NCBI GenBank assembly: GCA_947471745.1
Contig: CANJKZ010000114.1
Location: forward strand, 310,001-374,000
DNA length: 64,000 bases
DNA from: Closterium sp. Naga37s-1
Taxonomy: Eukaryota; Streptophyta; Zygnematophyceae; Desmidiales; Closteriaceae
Reading direction: 5' to 3'
Below the pieces are notes generated by a model. It did no database searches. It had not been told where the DNA came from and saw nothing but the letters and a program-made list of their open reading frames with translations. Both the position numbers and the translations under genes were made by a program. Shown here piece after piece: positions 34,749 to 43,616 of the stretch; the first letter of the stretch is position 1; each line of letters opens with the position of its first letter.

Positions 34749-37700
34749 ATGCTGTGTGGGTGGGGGTAGTTGCAGAGGCGGAGGGGCGGGGAACGAGGAA
34801 GATGGGGAGGAGAAATCAAGTGCAGGACAAGAGTTTCCAAAAGTTTCTCTACTCAGGTTCTCTCAGGAATAAACTGAGTGTGGTGGAACGAGTGTGGTGG
34901 GCGGAGTGTGGTGGAGCAAGTGTGGTGGGCGAGCAAACAAGGGCATAATGATGCACCAGGTGCAGTCAAGTCACCCCCAGAGTTAGGCAAAAAAAAAAAA
35001 AACGTGCATACCAGGTTAGTTGCTTCCATTAGTTGTGCGTTGGTCCACCAATTGTAATGAGGTTATTTTTGAGACGTCTCAAAAGTTAGGCAAAAAAAAA
35101 GTGCATACCGGGTCAGTTGCTTCCATTAGTTGTGCGTTGGTCCACCAATTTGGGTCCTCCTCCTGTCAATGCCACATGACAGAGAGACAGTTAGGGAGAA
35201 GAAGAAACAACACGTACAGGTATTGTGGCACAAGAAGCAACCTGATTAATGAGACGACTTTGGAGGCACATCATAAGACTTCTTGGCAAAGGCAGGGATG
35301 CAAAGAGAAAGAGAAACAAGCACCGCCGAGTGAGCTAAAGCAACAACACGGTCTTTTGAGATGTCTCAAAAGTCATCATAAGACTTCTTGGCAACAGGCA
35401 GGGATGCAAAGAGAAAGAGAAACAAGCACCGCCGAGTGAGCTAAAGCAACAACACGGTCTTTTGAGATGTCTCAAAAGTCATCATAAGACTTCTTGGCAA
35501 CAGGCAGGGATGCAAAGAGAAAGAGAAACAAGCACCGCCGAGTGAGCTAAAGCAACAACACGGTCTTTTGAGATGTCTCAAAAGTCATCATAAGACTTCT
35601 TGGCAACAGGCAGGGATGCAAAGAGAAAGAGAAACAAGCACCGCCGAGTGAGCTAAAGCAACAACACGGTCTTTTGAGATGTCTCAAAAGTCATCATAAG
35701 ACTTCTTGGCAACAGGCAGGGATGCAAAGAGAAAGAGAAACAAGCACCGCCGAGTGAGCTAAAGCAACAACACGGTCTTTTGAGATGTCTCAAAAGTCAT
35801 CATAAGACTTCTTGGCAAAGGCAGGGATGCAAAGAGAAAGAGAAAAAAGCACCGAGAGAGCTAAAGCAACAACACGGTCTTTTGAGATGTCTCAAAAGTC
35901 ATCATAAGACTTCTTGGCAACAGGCAGGGATGCAAAGAGAAAGAGAAACAAGCACCGCCGAGTGAGCTAAAGCAACAACACGGTCTTTTGAGATGTCTCA
36001 AAAGTCATCATAAGACTTCTTGGCAACAGGCAGGGATGCAAAGAGAAAGAGAAACAAGCACCGCCGAGTGAGCTAAAGCAACAACACGGTCTTTTGAGAT
36101 GTCTCAAAAGTCATCATAAGACTTCTTGGCAACAGGCAGGGATGCAAAGAGAAAGAGAAACAAGCACCGCCGAGTGAGCTAAAGCAACAACACGGTCTTT
36201 TGAGATGTCTCAAAAGTCATCATAAGACTTCTTGGCAACAGGCAGGGATGCAAAGAGAAAGAGAAACAAGCACCGCCGAGTGAGCTAAAGCAACAACACG
36301 GTCTTTTGAGATGTCTCAAAAGTCATCATAAGACTTCTTGGCAACAGGCAGGGATGCAAAGAGAAAGAGAAACAAGCACCGCCGAGTGAGCTAAAGCAAC
36401 AACACGGTCTTTTGAGATGTCTCAAAAGTCATCATAAGACTTCTTGGCAAAGGCAGGGATGCAAAGAGAAAGAGAAAAAAGCACCGAGAGAGCTAAAGCA
36501 ACAACACGGTCTTTTGAGATGTCTCAAAAGTCATCATAAGACTTCTTGGCGAAGGCAGGGATGCAAAGAGAAAGAGAAAAAAGCACCGAGAGAGCTAAAG
36601 CAACAACACGGTCTTTTGAGATGTCTCAAAAGTCATCATAAGACTTCTTGGCAAAGGCAGGGATGCAAAGAGAAAGAGAAACAAGCACCGCCGAGAGAGC
36701 TAAAGCAACAACACGGTCTTTTGAGACGTCTCAAAAGTCATCATAAGACTTCTTGGCAACAGGCAGGGATGCAAAGAGAAAGAGAAACAAGCACCGCCGA
36801 GAGAGCTAAAGCAACAACACGGTCTTTTGAGATGTCTCAAAAGTCATCATAAGACTTCTTGGCAACAGGCAGGGATGCAAAGAGAAAGAGAAACAAGCAC
36901 CGCCGAGTGAGCTAAAGCAACAACACGGTCTTTTGATATGTCTCAAAAGTCATCATAAGACTTCTTGGCAAAGGCAGGGATGCAAAGAGAAAGAGAAACA
37001 AGCACCGCCGAGAGAGCTAAAGCAACAACACGGTCTTTTGAGATGTCTCAAAAGTCATCATAAGACTTCTTGGCAACAGGCAGGGATGCAAAGAGAAAGA
37101 GAAACAAGCACCGCCGAGAGAGCTAAAGCAACAACACGGTCAACGTCGCAACGCTCACTCGCAACGACACCATTCACTCGAGACTTCAAGAAACAGGAAC
37201 AGCACAAACAGCACTTTTGAGTCGACCCAACGGTCATCTCCCAAACTCTCAGCTTCAGGCTTCGTTCAAAGAGACCAGGAAAAAATGCGTACCTCCAGAG
37301 CACGCACAAACAGCCGCATGGCCTCTACTGGCGCCATCTTTCCCAGCTCTGTCCAACTGTAATGTGACATGCACGGGGCACGGGGAGCAGAATTGATCAG
37401 ACAAGGAGGAGGTGGGGCGGAATCAAGGTGGGACGAGTTTTGACGCGCCTTCACAGCCGCATGGCCTCTACTGGCGTCATCTTTCCCAGCTCTGTCCAAC
37501 TGTTATGTGACGCACAGGGCAAAGGGGGACAAGGGGGAAAATGCTATGGTCGACTCAAAAGCCACCTGCAGTGGCGTGGGTGGCACCATCTTCCTCAGCT
37601 CCGTCCATCCAAGTGCAGTGTGTATGAGCAGAGCAAGGGGGGAGAAGAAGGAAGTGAGAGAGGCACTGCCAATGACAAGACAGGACAAATGAGAGATAAT

Positions 37701-40375
37701 GAAACGATACGACGGAAAGAGGAATTCAATGAGAACCATGGGGAGGAGGGAGAAGGAGGGAACGAGGGGGTTGGGTGGGGTGTGGGGTGGTACAGCATGC
37801 CATACGACTGAGTGATGGTGAGAGCGAGCACAATTTTCGTTTCCAGAAACCAGCAGGGGCATGCACTTTCCTCTCAACTGCCTCTTACAGAACCTCCCTG
37901 CAAGCAAAACCTCCCTGCCAGCCTCTCGCTATAATCACACCCACCTCTGCCATTTGGCGAGCTCTACAATGTTCCACGCCCATGGCTTGGGCTTGTTGCA
38001 CGGCCAACGTCTATCTTTACCCGCCGGCCTAACCCTTTGCCTTTGCATTGCGTCAACCAGGATGGGATGGGAAGACCCACCTCTGCCATTTGGCGAGCTC
38101 CACGATGTTCCATGCCCATGGCTTGGGCTTGTTGCATGGTCCGTGTACTGCCTGCGAGACAAAAATGAAAGGCAGGGCAAACAAGGAGATTAACGTATTA
38201 GCGCGGGTGGCTGTAAGCGATCCAGGAGTCAAAACGACGGCCACAGCCTGGCATTGCAACATTGCACGGCCCATCTATCTTTGAGGCGCCTCAAAACTAG
38301 ATTGCACGTCCTATCTATCTTTGAGGCGCCTCAAAACTAGATTGCACGTCCTATCTATCTTTGAGGCGCCTCATTGCAACATTGCACGGCCTATCTATCG
38401 TCTGCAGCAGCAGAGGGGGGGCAGGCAAGAGGCATACGATTGGCTGGTAGTGTATCATCATGCACCTTGAACATCGCAGATAGATAGAAACACACGAAGC
38501 ATGATACACCCACCCCGCATCACCCACCCCGCATCACCCACCCCGCATCACCCACCCCGCATCACCCACCCCGCATCACCCACCCCGCATCACCCACCCC
38601 GCATCACCCACCCCGCATCACCCACCCCGCATCACCCACCCCGCATCACCCACCCCGCATCACCCACCCCGCATCACCCACCCCGCATCACCCACCCCGC
38701 ATCACCCACCCCGCACTACGCACCACGCACCAAGCACCAAGCAACGCACCAAGCACCAAGCAACGCACCAAGCACCAAGCAACGCACCAAGCACCAAGCA
38801 ACGCACCAAGCACCAAGCAACGCACCAAGCACCAAGCAACGCACCAAGCACCAAGCAACGCACCAAGCACCAAGCAACGCACCAAGCACCAAGCAACGCA
38901 CCAAGCACCAAGCAACGCACCAAGCACCAAGCAACGCACCAAGCACCAAGCAACGCACCAAGCACCAAGCAACGCACCAAGCACCAAGCAACGCACCAAG
39001 CACCAAGCAACGCACCAAGCACCAAGCAACGCACCAAGCACCAAGCAACGCACCAAGCACCAAGCAACGCACCAAGCACCAAGCAACGCACCAAGCACCA
39101 AGCAACGCACCAAGCACCAAGCAACGCACCAAGCACCAAGCAACGCACCAAGCACCAAGCAACGCACCAAGCACCAAGCAACGCACCAAGCACCAAGCAA
39201 CGCACCAAGCACCAAGCAACGCACCAAGCACCAAGCAACGCACCAAGCACCAAGCAACGCACCAAGCACCAAGCAACGCACCAAGCACCAAGCAACGCAC
39301 CAAGCACCAAGCAACGCACCAAGCACCAAGCAACGCACCAAGCACCAAGCAACGCACCAAGCACCAAGCAACGCACCAAGCACCAAGCAACGCACCAAGC
39401 ACCAAGCAACGCACCAAGCACCAAGCAACGCACCAAGCACCAAGCAACGCACCAAGCACCAAGCAACGAACCAAGCACCAAGCAACGCACCAAGCACCAA
39501 GCAACGCACCAAGCACCAAGCAACGCACCAAGCACCAAGCAACGCACCAAGCACCAAGCAACGCACCAAGCACCAAGCAACGCACCAAGCACCAAGCAAC
39601 GCACCAAGCACCAAGCAACGCACCAAGCACCAAGCAACGCACCAAGCACCAAGCAACGCACCAAGCACCAAGCAACGCACCAAGCACCAAGCAACGCACC
39701 AAGCACCAAGCAACGCACCAAGCACCAAGCAACGCACCAAGCACCAAGCAACGCACCTGCTGGTAGAGCGAGTAGAGCGCGAGGTACGTGAGGTCGGAGC
39801 ACTGAGTGGAATTACCCGCGCCCGTCCCCGTATTGTGGCGAACCACGACCCACGCATCACGCATCACGCATCACCCATCACCCATCACCCATCACGCATC
39901 ACCCATCACCCATCACCCATCACCCATCACGCATCACCCATCACCCATCACACCTGCTGGTAGAGCGAGTAGAGTGCGAGGCACGTGAGGTCGGAGAGTA
40001 CTGCGTGGAGTTAGCCGCGCCCTCGGGAATGTGCACCGTCGCTGGGATCGCCGCAACCATGATTGAGAACCAACGCCAATAGGGATTTCCCACCGTCCTT
40101 GGGATTGCCGCGAACCACGAGGCACGCAACCAGGGAACCCACCAGCCACGCAACCAGGAAATCCACGCAAAATGCACCACGCACCACCCAACACAAACCA
40201 CACAACACACCTGCTGGTAGAGCGAGTAGAGCGCGAGGCACGTGAGGTCGGAGTACTGAGTAGAGTTACCCGCGCCCTCGGGAATGTCCACCGTCCCCGG
40301 GATCGCCGCGTACCGAGCCGCGATGTAGAACCTATCAGGGTACGGAGGCAGCGCTGCAGTCGGCGGCTTCGACAT
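17038..40375 (-). CDS. Kelch-type acyl-CoA-binding protein (ACBP4/5 class)
   Basis: Cytosolic class of plant acyl-CoA-binding proteins: an N-terminal acyl-CoA-binding (ACB) domain, kelch propeller, C-terminal coiled coil. Exons in gene order: 40375-40211, 38151-38081, 37356-37293, 34356-34144, 33175-33014, 31522-31453, 31046-30985, 30462-30323, 29194-29068, 25205-25002, 23408-22671, 21532-21467, 20572-20393, 18959-18849, possibly 18388-18332, 17250-17038. All join in frame, about 861-880 residues. Residues 1-100 are the ACB domain (YPDRFYIAARYAA, LYSLYQQ, PCNKPKPWAW, AKWQSWTELGKM). Residues 150-460 carry kelch blades (ILDGRMYVVGGNRARF, VWVFGGEDSKRRLLNDVYSL, LVAFGGYNGRY). The rest is an Ala-rich linker, then heptad helices (AQMEVDILKQQLATAIKAKQ, LAAEQARCFRLEVEVAEYRQ). 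The C-terminus ends GWWGGGGR. Exon 18388-18332 is weakest. The 23-kb length comes from tandem arrays. Longer than typical family members, mainly in the linker. Confidence 0.92.
17264..18092 (-). repeat. Five 5'-half copies of the last kelch-ACBP exon
   Basis: Copies of the first part of exon 17250-17038 (ELTTARTTLAAEQA, CFRLEVEVAEYRQRLAG) lie on its 5' side at about 17390-17510, 17565-17650, 17705-17790, 17880-17973 and 18018-18092. Each begins after an acceptor-like ag and is separated from the next by G/T-rich intron, including (GGGGT)n at 17264-17300. Confidence 0.85.
18420..18740 (-). repeat. 3'-half copies of exon 18959-18849 plus minisatellite
   Basis: Two copies of the MATLQKDYAA half with a donor (about 18669-18735 and 18425-18490) lie on the 3' side of the intact exon. 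Both carry TAG where the intact exon has a coding triplet. Between them, 18510-18660 is a short-unit array of cccaccacgt/cccaccacat/cccaacacgt. Confidence 0.85.
19070..19550 (-). repeat. 5'-half copies of exon 18959-18849
   Basis: Four copies of the ELEAEL(A/T)KKSGADG half, each after an acceptor-like cacag, at about 19070-19112, 19220-19270, 19365-19412 and 19510-19545. All are on the 5' side of the intact exon. Confidence 0.85.
19690..20350 (-). repeat. 3'-half copies of exon 20572-20393
   Basis: Four copies of EDEMAEGQAKVVAAQAASAS through RKDLNECRIK plus donor, at about 20234-20350, 20064-20185, 19895-20015 and 19690-19805. The 20064 and 20234 copies are nearly identical. All are on the 3' side of the intact exon. 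Confidence 0.88.
20712..21092 (-). repeat. 5'-half copies of exon 20572-20393
   Basis: Three copies of AQMEVDILKQQLATAIKAKQ after an acceptor-like ag, beginning near 21092, 20966 and 20832. The 20832 copy continues into DEMAEGQAKVVAAQAA. All lie on the 5' side of the intact exon. Confidence 0.85.
21205..21410 (-). repeat. 3'-half copies of exon 21532-21467
   Basis: Three copies of the ADAWAAIAK end plus donor gtaagc, near 21210-21235, 21290-21320 and 21380-21402, in G/T-rich 80-90 bp units on the 3' side of the intact exon. Confidence 0.8.
21625..22000 (-). repeat. 5'-half copies of exon 21532-21467
   Basis: Copies of ARAEASHTAAEARADAWAA with acceptor cccag, near 21627-21677, 21770-21825 and 21945-21995, separated by G-rich (minus-strand C-rich) intron. 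Their 3' ends lack the donor gtaagc. Confidence 0.85.
22150..22530 (-). repeat. 3'-half copies of exon 23408-22671
   Basis: Three copies of DAVLLAQLEEAEAAATRAEK through VALN plus donor, near 22440-22520, 22300-22380 and 22160-22245, on the 3' side of the intact exon end. Confidence 0.85.
23580..24960 (-). repeat. About ten 3'-half copies of exon 25205-25002
   Basis: Copies of ETMLLDLDSLVWSVVTTSLE through the PLASE end plus donor gtgagt. Four of them repeat at exactly 134 bp (block starts 23811, 23945, 24079, 24213). Others lie near 24385, 24568, 24704, 24864 and in more decayed form at 23590-23770. All are on the 3' side of the intact exon. Confidence 0.9.
25260..28420 (-). repeat. 192-bp array of 5' half-exons with splice acceptors
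   Basis: Fourteen units spaced exactly 192 bp (block starts 25379 through 27875), plus diverged copies near 28058, 28200 and 28345. Each unit is a pyrimidine tract, acceptor ctccag, then AEWSLAETYGKVPSPRAGLV through FIMG(G/E)GDNH, after which the sequence returns to pyrimidine-rich intron with no donor. The units are nearly identical. Because 192 is divisible by three, two minus-strand frames stay open for over 900 codons. The intact exon is 25205-25002. Confidence 0.95.
28568..29067 (-). repeat. 131-bp array of the 3' half of exon 29194-29068
   Basis: Copies of GGGSHSMCFNGVHVLDLDA plus donor, with three exact 131-bp steps (near 28937, 28806, 28675) and one shorter copy at 28568-28620. All on the 3' side of the intact exon. 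Confidence 0.9.
29270..29465 (-). repeat. 5'-half copies of exon 29194-29068
   Basis: Two copies of TPPLPRAGHTATVYNEHYLT (one with HMATVYNKHYL) at about 29275-29345 and 29395-29460, on the 5' side of the intact exon. Both run into TAG after the homology ends. Confidence 0.85.
29565..30260 (-). repeat. 149-bp array of the 3' half of exon 30462-30323
   Basis: Five copies of SKRRLLNDVYSLDLTTFVWD through KLDTT plus donor gtgagt. Four donor positions including the intact exon are 149 bp apart (29874, 30023, 30172, 30321). Two further copies near 29565 and 29740 are more diverged. Confidence 0.9.
30545..30745 (-). repeat. 5'-half copies of exon 30462-30323
   Basis: Two copies of CARGGHSTAKVGSTVWVFG after the acceptor ctgcag, at about 30550-30612 and 30675-30742, on the 5' side of the intact exon. 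Confidence 0.88.
30910..30929. repeat. Perfect 20-bp palindrome, GAGACGTCTC type
   Basis: CTTTTGAGACGTCTCAAAAG, identical to its reverse complement, in the intron between kelch-ACBP exons 31046-30985 and 30462-30323. Confidence 0.9.
31127..31180. repeat. (GT)n microsatellite
   Basis: Imperfect GT run (gtgtgtgtgtgtggatgtgtgt) followed by a T-run, in the intron between kelch exons. Confidence 0.9.
31585..31725 (-). repeat. Neighbouring half-exon copies between exons 33175-33014 and 31522-31453
   Basis: A 5' copy of the ILDEVTLLCIGG exon lies at about 31595-31650 and a 3' copy of the DLASLAW exon at about 31655-31722. A 3' fragment of the ILDEV exon (RFFKD) is at about 31290-31330. Confidence 0.75.
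31766..32432. repeat. 15-bp minisatellite, about 44 copies
   Basis: Near-perfect tandem repeat of acataaaacacatgc inside a kelch-ACBP intron. The unit length is divisible by three and it contains no stop in several frames, so long spurious frames appear on both strands (for example HMHIK and CVLCA repeats). Confidence 0.97.
32455..32885 (-). repeat. 3'-half copies of kelch exon 33175-33014
   Basis: Three copies of LDLASLAWSKMELSSPANAL (about 32800-32880, 32635-32720, 32460-32535; the last has a TAG) on the 3' side of the intact exon. A fourth is at 31655-31722, beyond the 15-bp satellite. Confidence 0.88.
33245..33620 (-). repeat. 5'-half copies of kelch exon 33175-33014
   Basis: Copies of HAAEILDGRMYVVGGNR through TSDVHV after acceptor-like ag at about 33245-33330 and 33405-33490. 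A third, lacking the start, is at about 33570-33615 (RMGGNKAWFVSDVHV). Confidence 0.88.
33600..34070 (-). repeat. 3'-half copies of exon 34356-34144 and (CCCCT)n tract
   Basis: A copy of SHDCINKWVAAPVTGRKPSA with a donor lies at about 33955-34068. A further copy, out of frame, is at about 33630-33725. Between them 33744-33947 is a CCCCT/CCCTT pentanucleotide array. Confidence 0.85.
34400..34755 (-). repeat. 5'-half copies of exon 34356-34144 with (CTG)n
   Basis: Copies of EGYGRGYPDAYAAEGFPAMN and the following GAAFPR at about 34405-34530 and 34600-34750. The 5'-most copy carries an expanded (CTG)n run of about 15 triplets (34703-34748), against four or five in the intact exon. Both are on the 5' side of the intact exon. 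Confidence 0.88.
35054..35084. repeat. Palindrome with a shared left flank, GAGACGTCTC type
   Basis: TTTTGAGACGTCTCAAAA at 35067-35084. The 29 bases from 35054 to 35082 are identical to 57980-58008 in the GDT1-like gene, 23 kb away. Confidence 0.9.
35245..37140. repeat. 106-bp satellite, about 17 copies, with internal palindrome
   Basis: Tandem 106-bp units in the intron between kelch-ACBP exons 3 and 4. Each unit contains CTTTTGAGATGTCTCAAAAG (arms perfectly inverted, centre TG). One unit (36718-36737) has the fully palindromic CTTTTGAGACGTCTCAAAAG. Some units carry a short deletion in the spacer (cagg to agg, or accgagaga). Confidence 0.95.
37445..37615 (-). repeat. 5' copies of ACB-domain exon 37356-37293
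   Basis: A copy of SWTELGKMTPVEAMRL (about 37450-37500, then TGA) and a more diverged one (about 37560-37615, WTELRKM), both on the 5' side of the intact exon. Confidence 0.82.
37945..38012 (-). repeat. 3' copy of ACB-domain exon 38151-38081
   Basis: Encodes PCNKPKPWAWNIVELAKWQR followed by donor gtgggt. It lies on the 3' side of the intact exon and lacks the GCAGTACACGG start. Confidence 0.85.
38280..38373. repeat. 40-bp repeat with palindrome core
   Basis: Three tandem units, each with TTGAGGCGCCTCA (38281, 38321, 38361). The first two have the TTTGAGGCGCCTCAAA form. In the third the right arm is lost. Confidence 0.85.
38506..38712. repeat. 14-bp minisatellite, about 15 copies
   Basis: Tandem ccgcatcacccacc units in the first intron of the kelch-ACBP gene, directly abutting the 19-bp array. 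Confidence 0.95.
38720..39757. repeat. 19-bp minisatellite, about 54 copies
   Basis: Very regular array of acgcaccaagcaccaagca in the first intron of the kelch-ACBP gene. One unit differs by a single base (gaacc, near 39468). The 19-bp period gives open frames in several registers, none of which I regard as coding. Confidence 0.97.
39755..40110 (-). repeat. 3' copies of the first kelch-ACBP exon plus short repeats
   Basis: Two copies of the NSTQYSDLTCLALYSLYQQ end with donor lie on the 3' side of exon 40375-40211. The copy at 39755-39840 is in frame. The copy at 39957-40060 has a 2-base insertion that shifts the frame. Between them, 39852-39950 is a cacccatcac-type short repeat. Confidence 0.88.
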
Positions 40376-41305
40376 TGCTGTCCCGGTGCAAGTTATAAGA
40401 TTCTGCCTTTAGAAACAGCGATTAATTTCTATTAAAAACTTAGTTGGAACGGCTGAGACGGAGAGAGAGCTAACAAGAGTCGGCTATTGTGGATGCAACC
40501 CTTCCAGGCGTGACGGCTTTAATCACAAGCACAGCTTTAAGCTCCTGTAGCTGCTGCTGATTGTACAGGGTAAGCTGTACGAACACCGCCTAAACGTCCC
40601 CGCACGCAACATCCGTTCTCTCTCACACCTAGTGCGAAACGACTCGGCTTCGCTTCCGTGTCAACTACAACTAGACACGCGCAATCCACACGCGGCTGGT
40701 GAGCACAACCCACTGCACGCGCTACCTTCCTAGTCGGTGGTTCGGAACTCCGAGCCTGACGGTGCTGCACACGCGGCTAGTAATCGCATCTGCTGCTCAG
40801 CGCATCTACTACCGCGTACGCAGCAGGCAATCGAATCAGCCAATCGGCTCGTGAGCTGACCCAGTGTGATTTGCTCGCCTCGGCTCTATTCCGCTCGGCA
40901 ATCCCGAGAATACCTCCTGTAGAGTCTCGAGCGAGCCTTTTGGCTGATGCTGGTTTGCCTGACAGTGTGCGACCAGGCCTAGTGCTCACTACAATGCGGT
41001 TGGGTATGATAAACGTATTTTAAAGAACGGTCATTGATGGTTGAGTCCGGTTTTTTAAATGAATATAGCTCTTATGGCTCTGGCTGGTAGGTTGCTCAGC
41101 TGGGACCAGTCTCATCAGCTGGTGTCAGGTGGTGAAGGGGGAGGTGAGAGCGGTTGTCCCGAATCCTGATACTCGCTATAAATTATAATAGTTAGAATAC
41201 ACCAATAGCATAAATCAGTATGCTACGTACGTTTTATCATGCTACAAAATACTACTTTTCACTGCCTCACCAGTGACGGGTTCGGATATATCAAACAATC
41301 TCAAT
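40376..41305. other. Intergenic, kelch-ACBP promoter side
   Basis: Lies between the start of the kelch-ACBP gene and the stop of the DUF2358-like gene. No coding or RNA feature is recognised. Confidence 0.6.
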
Positions 41306-43363
41306 CTACTGCAGTTGTTTGGGGCCAAATGTAGGCGTGAAGGTTTCGATGAGTGCGGTGATTGGCGATATGCTCCACGACTCATTGTGCACTGCCACTA
41401 GGTTGTCATCGTCCAGCTCATATACAGTGGAACCTGCGTTAGTAGCACAACAAAGCAACGGTGGTACAGTGTAAATAATCAAACATCACAAAATCAGAAA
41501 CATGTGAATTGTCCACTTCCATGACAAAATAAACATGGATCATACCTGTGAATGGCTCTACTCTGGGCTGCCAAGGGAACTTGAGGTACCTGCAGGGATT
41601 CGTGACATCCAAAGAAGAAGTAGTAGAACAAAGGGAAGACACCAGCAAGGGGGTGGGGTGGAGGATGTTGCGGGGTGAGGAGGGCGGTGAACAGGAGAGC
41701 AAGGAATGTGACAGGTGGAGAGTGGGTGCAAAGAGGAGGGAGAGGAGAAAGCAGGAAGAACGGTGTGTTTTTGGGCCTAAAGAATTTACAGTAACAGACA
41801 TAACAAGGCATGAGACCATGCTACCCCCTAAAATTTACCCGCCAAGCCGCCACGTGGCAGTGACTGACTTGTCGGAGGTGACCGCGATGGAGAGAAGCTC
41901 CTGCTTAGAGAATGCCGGGTCGAAGAGAATGCTCACAGCAGCCAGGTAGCGCGCCAGTCCGGATGTGTCATTCGTCGGATCCTTGAACCTGCAATGGGGA
42001 GGCTTGTATGGAGTACAGATTTGTGGGAGGTGACTACTCCTGCTTGGAGAATGCGGGGTCAAAAAGCACACCCACAGCAGCCAGGTAGCGCGCCAGCCCA
42101 GAGGTGTCATTGGTTGGATCCTTGAACCTGCAATGGGGAGGCTTGTATGGAGTACAGCTTTGTATGAGGTGACTACTCTTGCTTGGAGAACGCCGGGTCG
42201 GAGAGCACACCCACAGCAGCAAGCAAGGTAGCGCGCCAGCCCAGAGGTGTCATTGGTTGGATCCTTGAACCTGCAACGGGGAGGCTTGTATGGAGGACAG
42301 ATTTAGATTTTCATGAGTTTGCCTGGAAGCGATGTGGGGTGAGGCGCATGGTTTATGAGGAAGAAACACTAAAGTTGGATAAGGTTTCACATGCTGAAGT
42401 GGAGCGATTCGTTAGGAGCAGGGCATTTCATCCGTTATAGCACACTGCATCAATGAATATGGAAAGAGAGGGGTGCTATAAACGAAAGTAATGTTCGTCC
42501 AATTGGCATCATGCAGCTTTGCATTGTAATATCAGGCTGTTACAATGCGCATTCGTTTCAATCATATAATTTCCCTACGCAGCCATTCTGCCACCGTCAG
42601 TTCTGGGTAGATAGTACAGGTAATATAAGAAATCTGCGCACCTGCAGTCATCACGATAAATAGAGGCTGTGAGGTCCCCTGTAACGAAGTACTGGCCCTC
42701 GCTAATGTCACGTGCGATAATATCCTGCCATCAAAATCGTGCCAGCGATGTATTATCATGGTAAGCTCTTGCTGACCATGATGTTTCACTGAGAGAGGAG
42801 CACTGTTCACACTCCATTGACCACACATTTCGATCACTCGATCCGATCCGACGATCAATGCTAGTGGTAAGCTCATGCTGAGCAAGCTGTTTCACTGCGG
42901 GAGGAGCACTGTTGACACTCCATTGAATGCACACCTAGTTCACTCAATTCAATCATACGCGTTTCAGTCACACCTTCACTTGCTCGACAGAGAGACCTCG
43001 CTGTTTCCCGTCCCCCCCTGCTGTTGCGGCCGCTGCTCCTCTTTCGCCCGCGCATTGCGCCGCGATCACCGCTGACAGCCCGATTAAAGCCGCGCGCCGA
43101 GTTGTGACACTCGCAGTCTCAATGACGGCCCGAGAGGGACTGGCGCACGATATCTCATTCCCTGGTATCACTGGATCAAAGCTAGCGGGAGTTGCGGTGG
43201 AGGGAGTTTGCGCGCTGGAAGAATGGCTGCTAGAGGCGGTAATGGATGGTCGCGAGAAGGTGAGGCGCGACGAAAGGACGGAGCGCGGAAGTGTGACACG
43301 AGGTTCACAGGGGAATGGAGGAGACGGGAGAAGAGCGGCGGAATCAACGCGTAGAGAGGCCAT
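41306..43363 (-). CDS. Plastid NTF2-like (DUF2358) protein with Tat-type lumenal signal
   Basis: Exons: 43363-42974, 42724-42642, 41988-41839, 41589-41546, 41433-41306. All phases agree, giving 264 residues. Residues 1 to about 95 are a Ser/Pro-rich plastid transit peptide. It is followed by TTRRAALIGLSAVIAA and an Ala-rich stretch, which looks like a twin-arginine lumenal signal. The mature part contains ARDISEGQYFVTGDLTASIY, RFKDPTNDTSGLARYL, LFDPAFSKQELL, YLKFPWQPRVEPFTG and SWSISPITALIETFTP. These resemble the plant DUF2358/SnoaL-like family, which is plastid-located and of unknown function. Two 5' copies of the third exon occur upstream of it. The lumenal location is inference from the RR motif. 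Confidence 0.85.
42030..42275 (-). repeat. 5'-half copies of DUF2358-like exon 41988-41839
   Basis: Two copies of FKDPTNDTSGLARYLAAVG and LFDPAFSKQE with acceptor tgcag, at about 42035-42132 and 42170-42275. Both lie on the 5' side of the intact exon. The 42170 copy has extra bases in the poly-Ala-coding part. Confidence 0.88.
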
Positions 43364-43616
43364 TGGAGGAGATATGTAGCCAGTCTGTGTCAGTCTTCGT
43401 GCTGCGGAGAGGCTTGCCGGATGGAATCTATGAAGCAAAACGAAGCACTGGGAATGCCGAATGGATGGATGGATTGATGTCTGGCATCCTCGTTTTCGAG
43501 TTCTCTCATTTTTTGTCGAGTTAGTTTTATTTTGCTGTTGGCGATGAGATGCACCGCCCAATAACGTGCTGCCCTGCACATTCAGCCATTTTATATTTCC
43601 GAAGGTGACTCTGAAT

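Noticed and set aside
35245-37140. CRISPR-like array because of regular palindromic repeats
   Set aside because: Spacers are as conserved as the repeats, the unit is 106 bp and the host is a eukaryote; it is a satellite.
38501-39867. Frames of 360-420 codons reading THQAPSNAPSTKQRTKHQ or WCLVRCLVLGALL
   Set aside because: These are readings of the 19-bp minisatellite in an intron. A 19-bp period cycles through all frames, which makes them long by chance.
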